Assembly: GCA_014649355.1 (NCBI GenBank) | Contig: BMSW01000013.1 | Span: 124,001-188,000, forward strand | Direction: 5' to 3' | DNA from: Streptomyces althioticus | GTDB taxonomy: Bacteria > Actinomycetota > Actinomycetes > Streptomycetales > Streptomycetaceae | Length of the DNA stretch: 64,000 nucleotides | Part shown: positions 1 through 9,339 of the stretch, one piece after another | How the letters are laid out: every line of letters starts with the position of its first letter | Numbering within the stretch: the first letter of the stretch is position 1 | Notes under the pieces: generated by a model | Databases searched by the model: none | What the model was told of the DNA's origin: nothing | Seen by the model: only the letters and a program-made list of their open reading frames with translations | Program-made: the position numbers and the translations under genes

Positions 1-525
1 GGCGAGCTTGTGCAGCTGGGAGATGGCGTCGGAGTACGCCTGGTGGGCCTCCAGCGGGCCGGACTTGCCGGTGAGTGCGGCGCGGCGCACGGCGGCGACG
101 GCGTCGAGCTCGTCGCGCAGCGCCTGCGAGGTGTCCTCGTCGGCGCGCAGTTCCTCGACCTGCCGGTCGACCCGGGCGCTGTGCTCCTCGGAGGGCGCCT
201 TGGACTTGGGGCGGCCCGCAGCGATGTAGGGGACGACCTCGTCACGCTCGTCGGCCAGGGAGTGGGCCAGGGTGAGCGCGTCCTGGGTGCGCTCGGCGAG
301 CGTCACCAGTTCCTGGGAGTCGTGGAGCTGCTGGGACGCCGCCAGCACGGACGGCGCTCCCGCCCCGGCGATCGCCGCGGCCACCACGGCGACGGCGACG
401 ACGAGACGGTTGCGTACGTGGGTGGGGCGGCCCTTGCCGACCGTGGGCGTCTGCTGCGCGTCCCCCGCCAGGGCCGCCTGCTTGTCCTTGCGACGAGGCC
501 GCGTCTTCTGCACCGGTGCTCGCAT
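1..525 (-). CDS. Membrane sensor histidine kinase, N-terminal part (cut by window edge)
   Basis: Only the first 175 codons are visible; the gene runs off the left edge. After a basic cytoplasmic N-terminus (about 38 residues, rich in K and R) there is one hydrophobic segment at about residues 40-62 (RLVVAVAVVAAAIAGAGAP). It is followed by a helical, charged extracytoplasmic region with repeated pairs such as LADERDEVVPYIAAGRPK. This arrangement fits the nitrate/nitrite-sensing (NIT) four-helix sensor domain found at the start of large actinobacterial sensor kinases. The kinase core is outside the window, so the call rests on the sensor region alone. The ATG at 525 is preceded by AGGA almost without spacer; no better in-frame start is visible upstream. 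It is divergent from the PP2C gene. Confidence 0.7.
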   Translation of the reverse strand, partial: MRAPVQKTRPRRKDKQAALAGDAQQTPTVGKGRPTHVRNRLVVAVAVVAAAIAGAGAPSVLAASQQLHDSQELVTLAERTQDALTLAHSLADERDEVVPYIAAGRPKSKAPSEEHSARVDRQVEELRADEDTSQALRDELDAVAAVRRAALTGKSGPLEAHQAYSDAISQLHKLA

Positions 526-920
526 TCCTGACTCGTGTACCCGTGGGCCCGGGTGACGCTCCGTCAACGGGCGCGGGCGCTCTCCCCGAGCCGCTGGCCG
601 CGCTCGGACCGTGAGGCGCCCCCAACGCTCCCCGACCCTCCCAGTGCCCGTGGACAGTGGATGCGCATCACCTGACCCGCCACTCGAAGGAGTGAACATC
701 GGAGGCGAGTTGAGGGGCAAGTTCCGTTGTGCGCCGCAGTGGACCTGGGCGGTACGCCGGTTGGACGTCTGCGGCGGGCGGTGGCAATATTCGCCGCCAC
801 GCCTTCCCGGAGGCCTTCATTCCCTCCCAAATCAGGCGCTTGACCTGCGCGCCTGTGGAGAACGGGCGTCAAGTGCCGAGCTCCGGCGGTCGTTGTGGGG
901 AGCTCGTGCAGACTGGCCGG
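526..920. other. Divergent intergenic region, no gene seen
   Basis: This is the region between the sensor kinase (leftward) and the PP2C gene (rightward), and it must hold both promoters. An inverted pair CTTGAC (839-844) and GTCAAG (868-873) lies 47 bases upstream of the PP2C start and could be an operator or include a -35 element. Open frames here have no recognisable protein signature. Confidence 0.4.
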
Positions 921-1700
921 ATGCGCACGGAGCTTGTTTCGGAACCCGGTGATCCGGGGCGTCCCAACGAGGACTTCGCGAGCGTCGCGCTCCCGGCCTC
1001 CGGACAGGGCGGGGCGCTCGTCGTCCTGGACGGCGTGACGCCGCCGTCGGACGGGGGCGGGTGTCTGCATTCGGTGCCCTGGTTCACCGCCCGGCTGGGC
1101 GGCGCGCTGACCGAACTGACCGTTTCCCTCCCGGATGTGCCGCCGGCCGGGCTACTGTCCCGGGGGATCGCGCGCACGGCCGAGAGTCACGCCTCGACCT
1201 GTGACCTTTCTCACCCCCGAACGCCGCAGGCAACGGTGGTGATGGCGCGCTGGTCACCCGACTCGGTGGAGTGTCTGGTGCTGTCGGACTCGGTCCTGCT
1301 GGTCGAGTCGCCGGACGGCACGGTCACGGCGGTCCGGGACGACCGGCTGGACCGGTTGCCCCGGTCGGCCCTGTCCAGCCACACGGTCGTGGACACGACG
1401 CTGCGGAACAAGGAGGGCGGTTTCTTCACGGCCGCGGCCGATCCGGCGGTGTCGTCACGCGCCGTGACCGTCTCCCTGCCCCGGGACCGGGTACGGGCGT
1501 TGACCGCCCTGACGGACGGGGCGTCGCGGTGGGTGGAGCGGTTCGGGGAGGGGGACTGGGGGGACTGCGTGGGGGTGATCCGCGAGGAGGGGGCGCGGGG
1601 GCTGGTACGGAGGGTGCGCGCGCTGGAGCGCGGGCGTCTCCTCGGGGGGAAGAAGCATGACGACGCGACGGTCGTCCACGTGGAGCTGCCGTCTGCTTGA
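921..1700 (+). CDS. PP2C-like protein phosphatase (259 aa)
   Basis: Predicted soluble metal-dependent Ser/Thr phosphatase of the PP2C fold. Visible family signatures are an N-terminal RPNEDF motif (residues about 15-20) matching the N-E-D metal-binding strand, VVLDGVT matching the DG(V/I)xG metal motif, LTDGAS in the C-terminal half matching the second D-G motif, and a terminal DDATVV matching the last aspartate motif. The glycine after DGV is replaced (DGVTPP), so activity is not certain. The ATG at 921 was chosen because the first residues already begin the PP2C fold; an in-frame upstream extension to 729 has no such signal. A perfect hairpin follows 83 bases after the stop. Substrate unknown. 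Confidence 0.7.
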   Translation: MRTELVSEPGDPGRPNEDFASVALPASGQGGALVVLDGVTPPSDGGGCLHSVPWFTARLGGALTELTVSLPDVPPAGLLSRGIARTAESHASTCDLSHPRTPQATVVMARWSPDSVECLVLSDSVLLVESPDGTVTAVRDDRLDRLPRSALSSHTVVDTTLRNKEGGFFTAAADPAVSSRAVTVSLPRDRVRALTALTDGASRWVERFGEGDWGDCVGVIREEGARGLVRRVRALERGRLLGGKKHDDATVVHVELPSA

Positions 1701-1783
1701 TGTCGCCGGCGACATCACCCGGACGGCCGACGGGTGACGGCGCCTCACTTTTGACGGGGTGGGGGTTCGTCACCCGGACGGCG

Positions 1784-1809
1784 CATCGGCCCGCGGCTGC
1801 GGGCCGATG
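1784..1809 (+). terminator. Hairpin terminator after PP2C gene
   Basis: Perfect 11-bp stem CATCGGCCCGC / GCGGGCCGATG with a GGCT loop. There is no T-run, as is usual for Streptomyces terminators. Confidence 0.65.
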
Positions 1810-1820
1810 GGGGCCGCTCG

Positions 1821-2180
1821 CGCAGTTCCCCGCGCCCCTGACGGGGCGCCCTAGCTGCGGGCAGTCGTGCCGCTTGGGGCGGCACGGGTGGGCGCAGCGG
1901 CACCCCGTCGACGCCGGGTGCGGGACCGCCGTGGCTGAGCGCGCAGTTCCCCGCGCCCCTGGCGGCGCGCCCCAGCTGCGGGCAGTCGTGCCGCTTGGGG
2001 CGGCACGGGTGGGCGCAGCGGCACCCCGTCGACGCCGGGTGCGGGACCGCCGTGGCTGAGCGCGCAGTTCCCCGCGCCCCTCAGGGACGCCGCAGCCGGG
2101 GGTGGGCGCAGCGGCACCCCCTCCGACGCGGGGTGCGGGCCGGTGGGGGCTGGGCGCGCAGTTCCCCGCGCCCCTGAGGG
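1821..2180. repeat. Tandem intergenic repeat, about 121-bp unit, nearly three copies
   Basis: The core CGCAGTTCCCCGCGCCCCT occurs four times, starting at 1821, 1942, 2063 and 2157. The spacing is 121, 121 and 94 bases. Between cores 1-2 and 2-3 the sequence is almost identical over about 108 bases. It contains the perfect hairpin CGTGCCGC-TTGGG-GCGGCACG, followed by a block reading GTGGGCGCAGCGGCACCCC. The last unit is shortened and diverged and lacks the hairpin. The core is a motif I recognise as a frequent intergenic element in Streptomyces genomes; the tandem amplification is what stands out here. No coding potential. Confidence 0.8.
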
Positions 2181-2194
2181 GGTTGCAGGGACCC

Positions 2195-2689
2195 CTACTT
2201 CTCCATGCCCCTGTTCAGCCTGTGCAGCAGTCGCGCCAGTTCGTCGACCTCCTCCGGGTCCCAGTCGGCCAGCCGGCCGGCGTAGCGGGCGCGGCGGGCC
2301 TCCCGGACGCGGCTGACCCGGCGGCGGCCCTCCTCCGTGAGGGTGACGAGCCAGGCGCGCCCGTCGGCGGGATCGGGCTCACGCCCGACGAGCCCGAGCT
2401 CCTCCAGGGCGCGCAGCTGCCGCGACATGGTCGCCTTGCCGACACCGATGTAGGAGGCGAGCTCGGTGGCCCGCTGCCGCCCGCACTCCTCCAGACGGAC
2501 GAGCAGCCCGTACGCGGACGGCTCGAGGTCGGGGTGGACCTCGCGCGCCATCTCCCCCTGGCTGGCCCGGGCGCGCCGCAGCAGGACCGTCAACTCGCGC
2601 TCCAGCGCCAGGAACGCGGGCTGTTCGACGCCGGACGCGGGCTCCGGCGAGTCGGCGTGCCTCTCGCCGCCGTTTCCGTCTTCGTGCAC
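2195..2689 (-). CDS. MarR-family transcriptional regulator (164 aa)
   Basis: Winged-helix repressor of the MarR type. It carries a helical dimerisation N-terminus, a recognition helix region (ELASYIGVGKATMSRQLRAL), and the wing motif DPADGRAWLVTLTEEG, which is the diagnostic D-x-R-D/A wing of MarR proteins. I chose the GTG at 2689, about 35 residues before the conserved domain, because an AGGGG lies just upstream. A longer in-frame form reaching to 2863 has a low-complexity N-terminus and no good ribosome site. It is convergent with the repeat region and divergent from the lysozyme gene, so it may control itself or that neighbour; the ligand is unknown. Confidence 0.85.
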   Translation of the reverse strand: MHEDGNGGERHADSPEPASGVEQPAFLALERELTVLLRRARASQGEMAREVHPDLEPSAYGLLVRLEECGRQRATELASYIGVGKATMSRQLRALEELGLVGREPDPADGRAWLVTLTEEGRRRVSRVREARRARYAGRLADWDPEEVDELARLLHRLNRGMEK

Positions 2690-2916
2690 GTTGGCCCCTG
2701 CCTCGGTTTCCCGTTCTGAAAGTTCTGGCCGAGTGGCGGCGTCGCCCCAGCTCCATAAGTATTTCGCAGGCGTAGACCAACGGCAGTGCGCGGCGCCCCC
2801 GCCCGCCGCCGCGGTCGGCGCCCGCAGTTTCTCTACCAGGCCATTACGTGGCATGCCCACCACATGCGATGTGGGTCACATTCCGGGTTCGCCCCATGAC
2901 CGTTCGGAGATGCGTC

Positions 2917-3747
2917 ATGCCTGTGCACAGAAACCGACTCGTCCGCATACGCGCGCTCGGCACCGCCGGCGCCGTCCTGCTCACGCTGCTCGCCCTCCCG
3001 GGGACCTCCGCCGTCGCCGACGGCGCCTCCCCCTCCGTCCCGCCGCGCGGCTCCGCCCACATGGGCATGGGCGTCCTCGCCCACGACGGCCAGGCCGGCC
3101 TGCCCACCTCCCGCTCCACCCAGACGGAGGGCGTGGACGTCTCCAGCCACCAGGGCAACGTCGCCTGGAGCACCCTGTGGAACAGCGGGGTGCGCTGGGC
3201 CTACGCCAAGGCGACGGAGGGCACGTACTACACCAACCCGTACCACGCGCAGCAGTACAACGGCTCCTACGACGTCGGCATGGTCCGCGGCGCCTACCAC
3301 TTCGCCACCCCCGACACCACGAGCGGCGCCGCGCAGGCGGACTACTTCGTGGACCGCGGCGGTGACTGGTCCGCCGACGGGCGCACGCTGCCGGGTGTCC
3401 TGGACATCGAGTGGAACCCGTACGGCGACGACTGCTACGGCAAGTCGGCGAGCTCGATGGTGAGCTGGATCCGCGACTTCCTCGACCGTTACCGCGCCCG
3501 CACGGGCCGCGACGCCGTCATCTACACCGCGACCAGCTGGTGGAAGCAGTGCACCGGCAACTACGCCGGCTTCGCCTCCACCACCCCGCTGTGGATCGCC
3601 CGGTACGCCTCCACCGTGGGCGAACTGCCCGCCGGCTGGGACACGTACACGATGTGGCAGTACACCTCGACGGGTCCGACGGTCGGCGACCACGACCGCT
3701 TCAACGGCACCCTCGACGGGGTGCGGATCTTCGCCGCCGGGAGCTGA
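2917..3747 (+). CDS. Secreted GH25 lysozyme (N-acetylmuramidase, 276 aa)
   Basis: Cell-wall hydrolase of glycoside hydrolase family 25, predicted to cut the MurNAc-GlcNAc bond of peptidoglycan. Sec-type signal peptide: basic start MPVHRNRLVRIR, hydrophobic core GAVLLTLLALPG, probable cleavage near TSAVADG. The mature domain opens with GVDVSSHQG (the first catalytic aspartate strand). It contains AYAKATEG, RGAYHFA and the catalytic DIEWN, and ends with MWQYTS, all typical of GH25. No extra wall-binding domain is present. The ATG at 2917 has GGAG eight bases upstream; a second ATG at 2896 is possible. A strong terminator follows. Confidence 0.9.
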   Translation: MPVHRNRLVRIRALGTAGAVLLTLLALPGTSAVADGASPSVPPRGSAHMGMGVLAHDGQAGLPTSRSTQTEGVDVSSHQGNVAWSTLWNSGVRWAYAKATEGTYYTNPYHAQQYNGSYDVGMVRGAYHFATPDTTSGAAQADYFVDRGGDWSADGRTLPGVLDIEWNPYGDDCYGKSASSMVSWIRDFLDRYRARTGRDAVIYTATSWWKQCTGNYAGFASTTPLWIARYASTVGELPAGWDTYTMWQYTSTGPTVGDHDRFNGTLDGVRIFAAGS

Positions 3748-3766
3748 CCGCGCGGCGGTACGGGAA

Positions 3767-3798
3767 AGGCCCGGGCCTCCCTCACGGAGCCCGGGCCT
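3767..3798. terminator. Bidirectional terminator between lysozyme and lon
   Basis: Perfect 10-bp stem AGGCCCGGGC / GCCCGGGCCT between two convergent genes. It can serve both strands. Confidence 0.8.
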
Positions 3799-3819
3799 CC
3801 CCTCATCCGGCGGCCTCCG

Positions 3820-6234
<2,415 letters not shown>

Positions 6235-6255
6235 GATCTCCCCTTCGGCAGTCAA

Positions 6256-6276
6256 GTTGAGCTATGTCGACTCAAT
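6256..6276 (-). promoter_or_regulatory. HAIR-type (HspR) operator upstream of lon
   Basis: TTGAG at 6257-6261 and CTCAA at 6271-6275 are separated by nine bases. This matches the HAIR consensus CTTGAGT-N7-ACTCAAG at ten of its twelve core positions. It lies 22 bases upstream of the lon start, a position suited to repression. Confidence 0.75.
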
Positions 6277-6308
6277 GCAGGGGAGCGGCCGAATGTTCCC
6301 GGGGGCGC

Positions 6309-6322
6309 GTTCGCTCTGAGCG
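6309..6322 (-). promoter_or_regulatory. Candidate ClgR box upstream of lon
   Basis: GTTCGC-TCTGA-GCG fits the GTTCGC-N5-GCG pattern described for ClgR, the activator of clp and lon genes in Streptomyces. It is 75 bases upstream of the lon start. Confidence 0.6.
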
Positions 6323-6384
6323 ATCACCGGGCCGGGCTCCGAGGGGCCGGACCCCCGCACCGCGGGACCTGCCAGGATGAACAC

Positions 6385-7074
6385 ATGTCCACCCCCTACG
6401 ACATTCCCGAAGCTCCTGAAGTCCTGGACCGTCGCGAGGGCCCGTACGGCGAGGTCGTGCTGCGCAGACACGGCGGTCTGCTGCAGATCATCGCCAACGG
6501 CTGCTTCCTGATGGACACCTCCGACGGGCGTTCCGAGCGGCTGCTCGTGGACGCGGCCCTGGCGGCCCTGGACCCGGAGGTCACGGACCCCTCGGTGCTG
6601 ATCGGCGGGCTGGGCGTCGGCTTCTCCCTGGCCCACGCGGCCGGACAGGAGCGCTGGGGCCGGATCACGGTCGTGGAGCGGGAGCCCGCGATCATCGGGT
6701 GGCACCGCTCGGGACCGCTGGCCGAGCTGTCGGGCGCGGCGCTCGCCGATCCGCGGACGGAGGTCGTCGAGCAGGACTTGATCGCTTACCTCAAGGAGAC
6801 GTCCGACACATTCGACGCGCTGTGCCTCGACATCGACAACGGCCCCGACTGGACCGTCGACGAGGGCAACGAGGGCCTTTACTCGCCGGACGGACTCGCG
6901 GCATGTGCAAGGGTGTTGAAGCCGCGCGGGATCCTCGCGGTATGGTCCGCGAAGCCTTCCCCGGAATTCGAGGGAACCTTGCGGAATGCCGGATTCCGGC
7001 AGGTGCGTACCGAAGAGATCCCCGTTGCCCGGGGCGTTCCGGACGTCGTGCACATCGGCGTCCGCCCTGGATAG
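6385..7074 (+). CDS. Spermidine-synthase-like SAM-dependent methyltransferase fold protein (229 aa)
   Basis: Rossmann-fold protein of the polyamine aminopropyltransferase/SAM-methyltransferase superfamily. The SAM-binding motif I reads VLIGGLGVGFSLA, the acidic strand-2 end is TVVEREPAII, and a motif resembling the active-site region reads CLDIDNGPDW. The C-terminus (GILAVWSAKPSPEFE) matches the region after the active site in spermidine-synthase-like proteins. It is shorter than true spermidine synthases and lacks an obvious N-terminal beta-barrel domain, so the substrate is unknown. ATG 6385 has AGGA eight bases upstream. It is divergent from lon and upstream of a two-component operon. Confidence 0.8.
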   Translation: MSTPYDIPEAPEVLDRREGPYGEVVLRRHGGLLQIIANGCFLMDTSDGRSERLLVDAALAALDPEVTDPSVLIGGLGVGFSLAHAAGQERWGRITVVEREPAIIGWHRSGPLAELSGAALADPRTEVVEQDLIAYLKETSDTFDALCLDIDNGPDWTVDEGNEGLYSPDGLAACARVLKPRGILAVWSAKPSPEFEGTLRNAGFRQVRTEEIPVARGVPDVVHIGVRPG

Positions 7075-7198
7075 CAAAGCCGTGGTGAATCCCCGTACGC
7101 TGCTGCCCTGACGCGGATCATTCAAGCGTCAATCGCAGTGATGCGCAGACGACGGATCACCCCACGGATTCCGGATAAGCACACCTCAGGGGCGGGCG

Positions 7199-7939
7199 AT
7201 GGAGCAGACACACACCTCCCACAACGGCACGGCGACGACCACCCCCGGCGCACAGCGCAGGGTCCTGGTGGTCGAGGACGACGCGACGATCGTGGACGCC
7301 ATCGCGACCCGCCTGCGCGCCGAGGGATTCCTCGTGCAAACGGCGGGCGACGGCCCGTCCGCGGTGGACACGGCGGAGGCCTGGCAGCCCGACCTGCTGA
7401 TCCTCGACATCATGCTGCCGGGCTTCGACGGCCTGGAGGTCTGCCGGCGCGTGCAGGCCCAGCGGCCGGTGCCGGTGATGATGCTCACCGCACGCGACGA
7501 CGAGACCGACATGCTGGTGGGCCTCGGCGTCGGCGCCGACGACTACATGACCAAGCCGTTCTCCATGCGCGAGCTGGCGGCACGGGTGCACGTGCTGCTG
7601 CGCCGCATGGAGCGCGCGGCCCTCGCGGCCACCACCCCGCGCAGCGGCATCCTGCGCCTGGGCGAGCTGGAGATCGACCACGCGCAGCGCCGGGTGCGCG
7701 TGCGCAGCGAGGACGTCCACCTGACACCCACCGAGTTCGACCTCCTGGTGTGCCTGGCCAACACCCCGCGCGCGGTGCTCTCCCGTGAGCAGCTGCTGGC
7801 CGAGGTCTGGGACTGGGCCGACGCCTCCGGCACCCGCACCGTGGACAGCCACATCAAGGCGCTGCGCCGGAAGATCGGCGCGGAGCGCATCCGCACGGTG
7901 CACGGCGTGGGCTACGCCCTGGAGACGCCGACGCCATGA
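7199..7939 (+). CDS. OmpR-family response regulator (246 aa)
   Basis: Two-component response regulator. The receiver domain has the acidic pair ED at residues 26-27, the phospho-acceptor Asp70 in LLILDIMLPG, the conserved T in MLTAR and Lys119 in MTKPF. The C-terminal winged-helix DNA-binding domain includes LTPTEFDLLVCL and ends with TVHGVGYALE. The start at 7199 has AGGGG upstream and leaves a 24-residue tail before the fold. The stop overlaps the start of the kinase gene by four bases (ATGA), so the two are co-translated. Target genes are not evident. Confidence 0.95.
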   Translation: MEQTHTSHNGTATTTPGAQRRVLVVEDDATIVDAIATRLRAEGFLVQTAGDGPSAVDTAEAWQPDLLILDIMLPGFDGLEVCRRVQAQRPVPVMMLTARDDETDMLVGLGVGADDYMTKPFSMRELAARVHVLLRRMERAALAATTPRSGILRLGELEIDHAQRRVRVRSEDVHLTPTEFDLLVCLANTPRAVLSREQLLAEVWDWADASGTRTVDSHIKALRRKIGAERIRTVHGVGYALETPTP

Positions 7940-9048
7940 GCGGGGGTCCGGCGGGACGCGGACAGCGGAAGAAGCAGCAGCCCTGGGGCGGTGTGCGCCC
8001 GTTCTCGATCAAGACCAAGCTGGGCGCGCTGGTCGTCGTCTCGGTCCTGATCACCACCGGACTCTCGGTGATCGCGGTGCACACCAAGACGGAGCTGCGC
8101 TTCATCACGGTCTTCTCGATGATCGCCACGCTGCTGATCACCCAGTTCGTGGCGCACTCCCTCACCGCCCCGCTGGACGACATGAACGCCGTCGCGCGGT
8201 CCATCTCGCACGGCGACTACACACGACGGGTGCGCGAGAGCCGCCGCGACGAGCTGGGCGACCTGGCGCAGACGATCAACGTCATGGCCGACGAGCTGGA
8301 GGCGCAGGACAGCCAGCGCAAGGAGCTGGTCGCCAACGTCTCCCACGAGCTGCGCACGCCCATCGCGGGACTGCGCGCGGTGCTGGAGAACATCGTCGAC
8401 GGGGTCACCCGGGCCGACCCGGAGACGATGCGCACGGCCCTGAAGCAGACCGAGCGGCTCGGCCGCCTGGTGGAGACGCTGCTGGACCTCTCGCGCCTGG
8501 ACAACGGCGTGGTCCCCCTGCGCAGGCGCCGCTTCGAGGTGTGGCCGTACCTGTCGGGCGTGCTGAAGGAGGCCAACATGGTGGCCTCCGCCCGCGCGAG
8601 CATGGCCTCCGGCTCAGGCAGTCACACCCGTACGGACGTGCATCTGCACCTGGACGTCTCGCCGCCCGAGCTGGTGGCGCACGCCGACCCGGAGCGGATC
8701 CACCAGGTGGTCGCCAACCTGATCGACAACGCGGTCAAGCACAGCCCGCCGCACGGCCGGGTGACCGTGCGGGCCCGGCAGGGTGCCGAGCCGGAGTCGC
8801 TGGAGCTGGAGGTGCTGGACGAGGGTCCGGGCATCCCGCGCACGGAGTGGCACCGGGTCTTCGAGCGGTTCAACCGCGGCAGCGTCAACCGGCCGCACGG
8901 CCCCGGCAGCGACGGCGGCACCGGTCTCGGCCTCGCGATCGCCCGCTGGGCCGTGGATCTGCACGGCGGCCGGATCGGGGTGGCGGAATCCGAGCGTGGT
9001 TGCCGGATTCTGATCACTCTTCCGGGGCCCTCTTCTGTGCCAAGTTGA
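7936..9048 (+). CDS. HAMP-domain sensor histidine kinase (370 aa)
   Basis: Cognate kinase of the preceding regulator. Two transmembrane helices lie close together (about residues 29-49 and 56-74) with a loop of only a few residues (HTKTELRF). There is therefore almost no extracellular sensor, and the signal is probably sensed within the membrane. HAMP domain follows (LTAPLDDMNAVARSI, residues about 76-125). Then comes HisKA with His137 in NVSHELRTPIAG, and an HATPase domain with N-box NLIDNAVKHS, G1 DEGPGI and G2 GGTGLGLAIA. All catalytic motifs are intact. Confidence 0.95.
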   Translation: MSGGPAGRGQRKKQQPWGGVRPFSIKTKLGALVVVSVLITTGLSVIAVHTKTELRFITVFSMIATLLITQFVAHSLTAPLDDMNAVARSISHGDYTRRVRESRRDELGDLAQTINVMADELEAQDSQRKELVANVSHELRTPIAGLRAVLENIVDGVTRADPETMRTALKQTERLGRLVETLLDLSRLDNGVVPLRRRRFEVWPYLSGVLKEANMVASARASMASGSGSHTRTDVHLHLDVSPPELVAHADPERIHQVVANLIDNAVKHSPPHGRVTVRARQGAEPESLELEVLDEGPGIPRTEWHRVFERFNRGSVNRPHGPGSDGGTGLGLAIARWAVDLHGGRIGVAESERGCRILITLPGPSSVPS

Positions 9049-9339
9049 CGTAAAGTTCGAACCGGAGCCTCAAGATCCATCTGCGTTCGCCCTGGCGGAC
9101 ACGTGTGATCAGGCACAGGCCCGCGCGCGGGGCGCGACGGGCCCTGGTCGAGCGATGCCTGATACGGTCGGAAGAAGCGGAACCTCGCTTGTTTCCCGCC
9201 AATTCCAGCGCCGAAACACCCGCTGAGATGTGATGTGCACGACGTTGCAAGGGCCCGGCCTGACCTTCTCGCGCGGGGAGGCGTAGCCTTTATTTCCGCT
9301 GTCCATCATCTTGCGAAGCGGAAGAGGGCGGTTGACGCC

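Noticed and set aside
1821..2180. CRISPR array
   Set aside because: Repeats are about 121 bases with no variable spacers of equal length, and there are only about three units.
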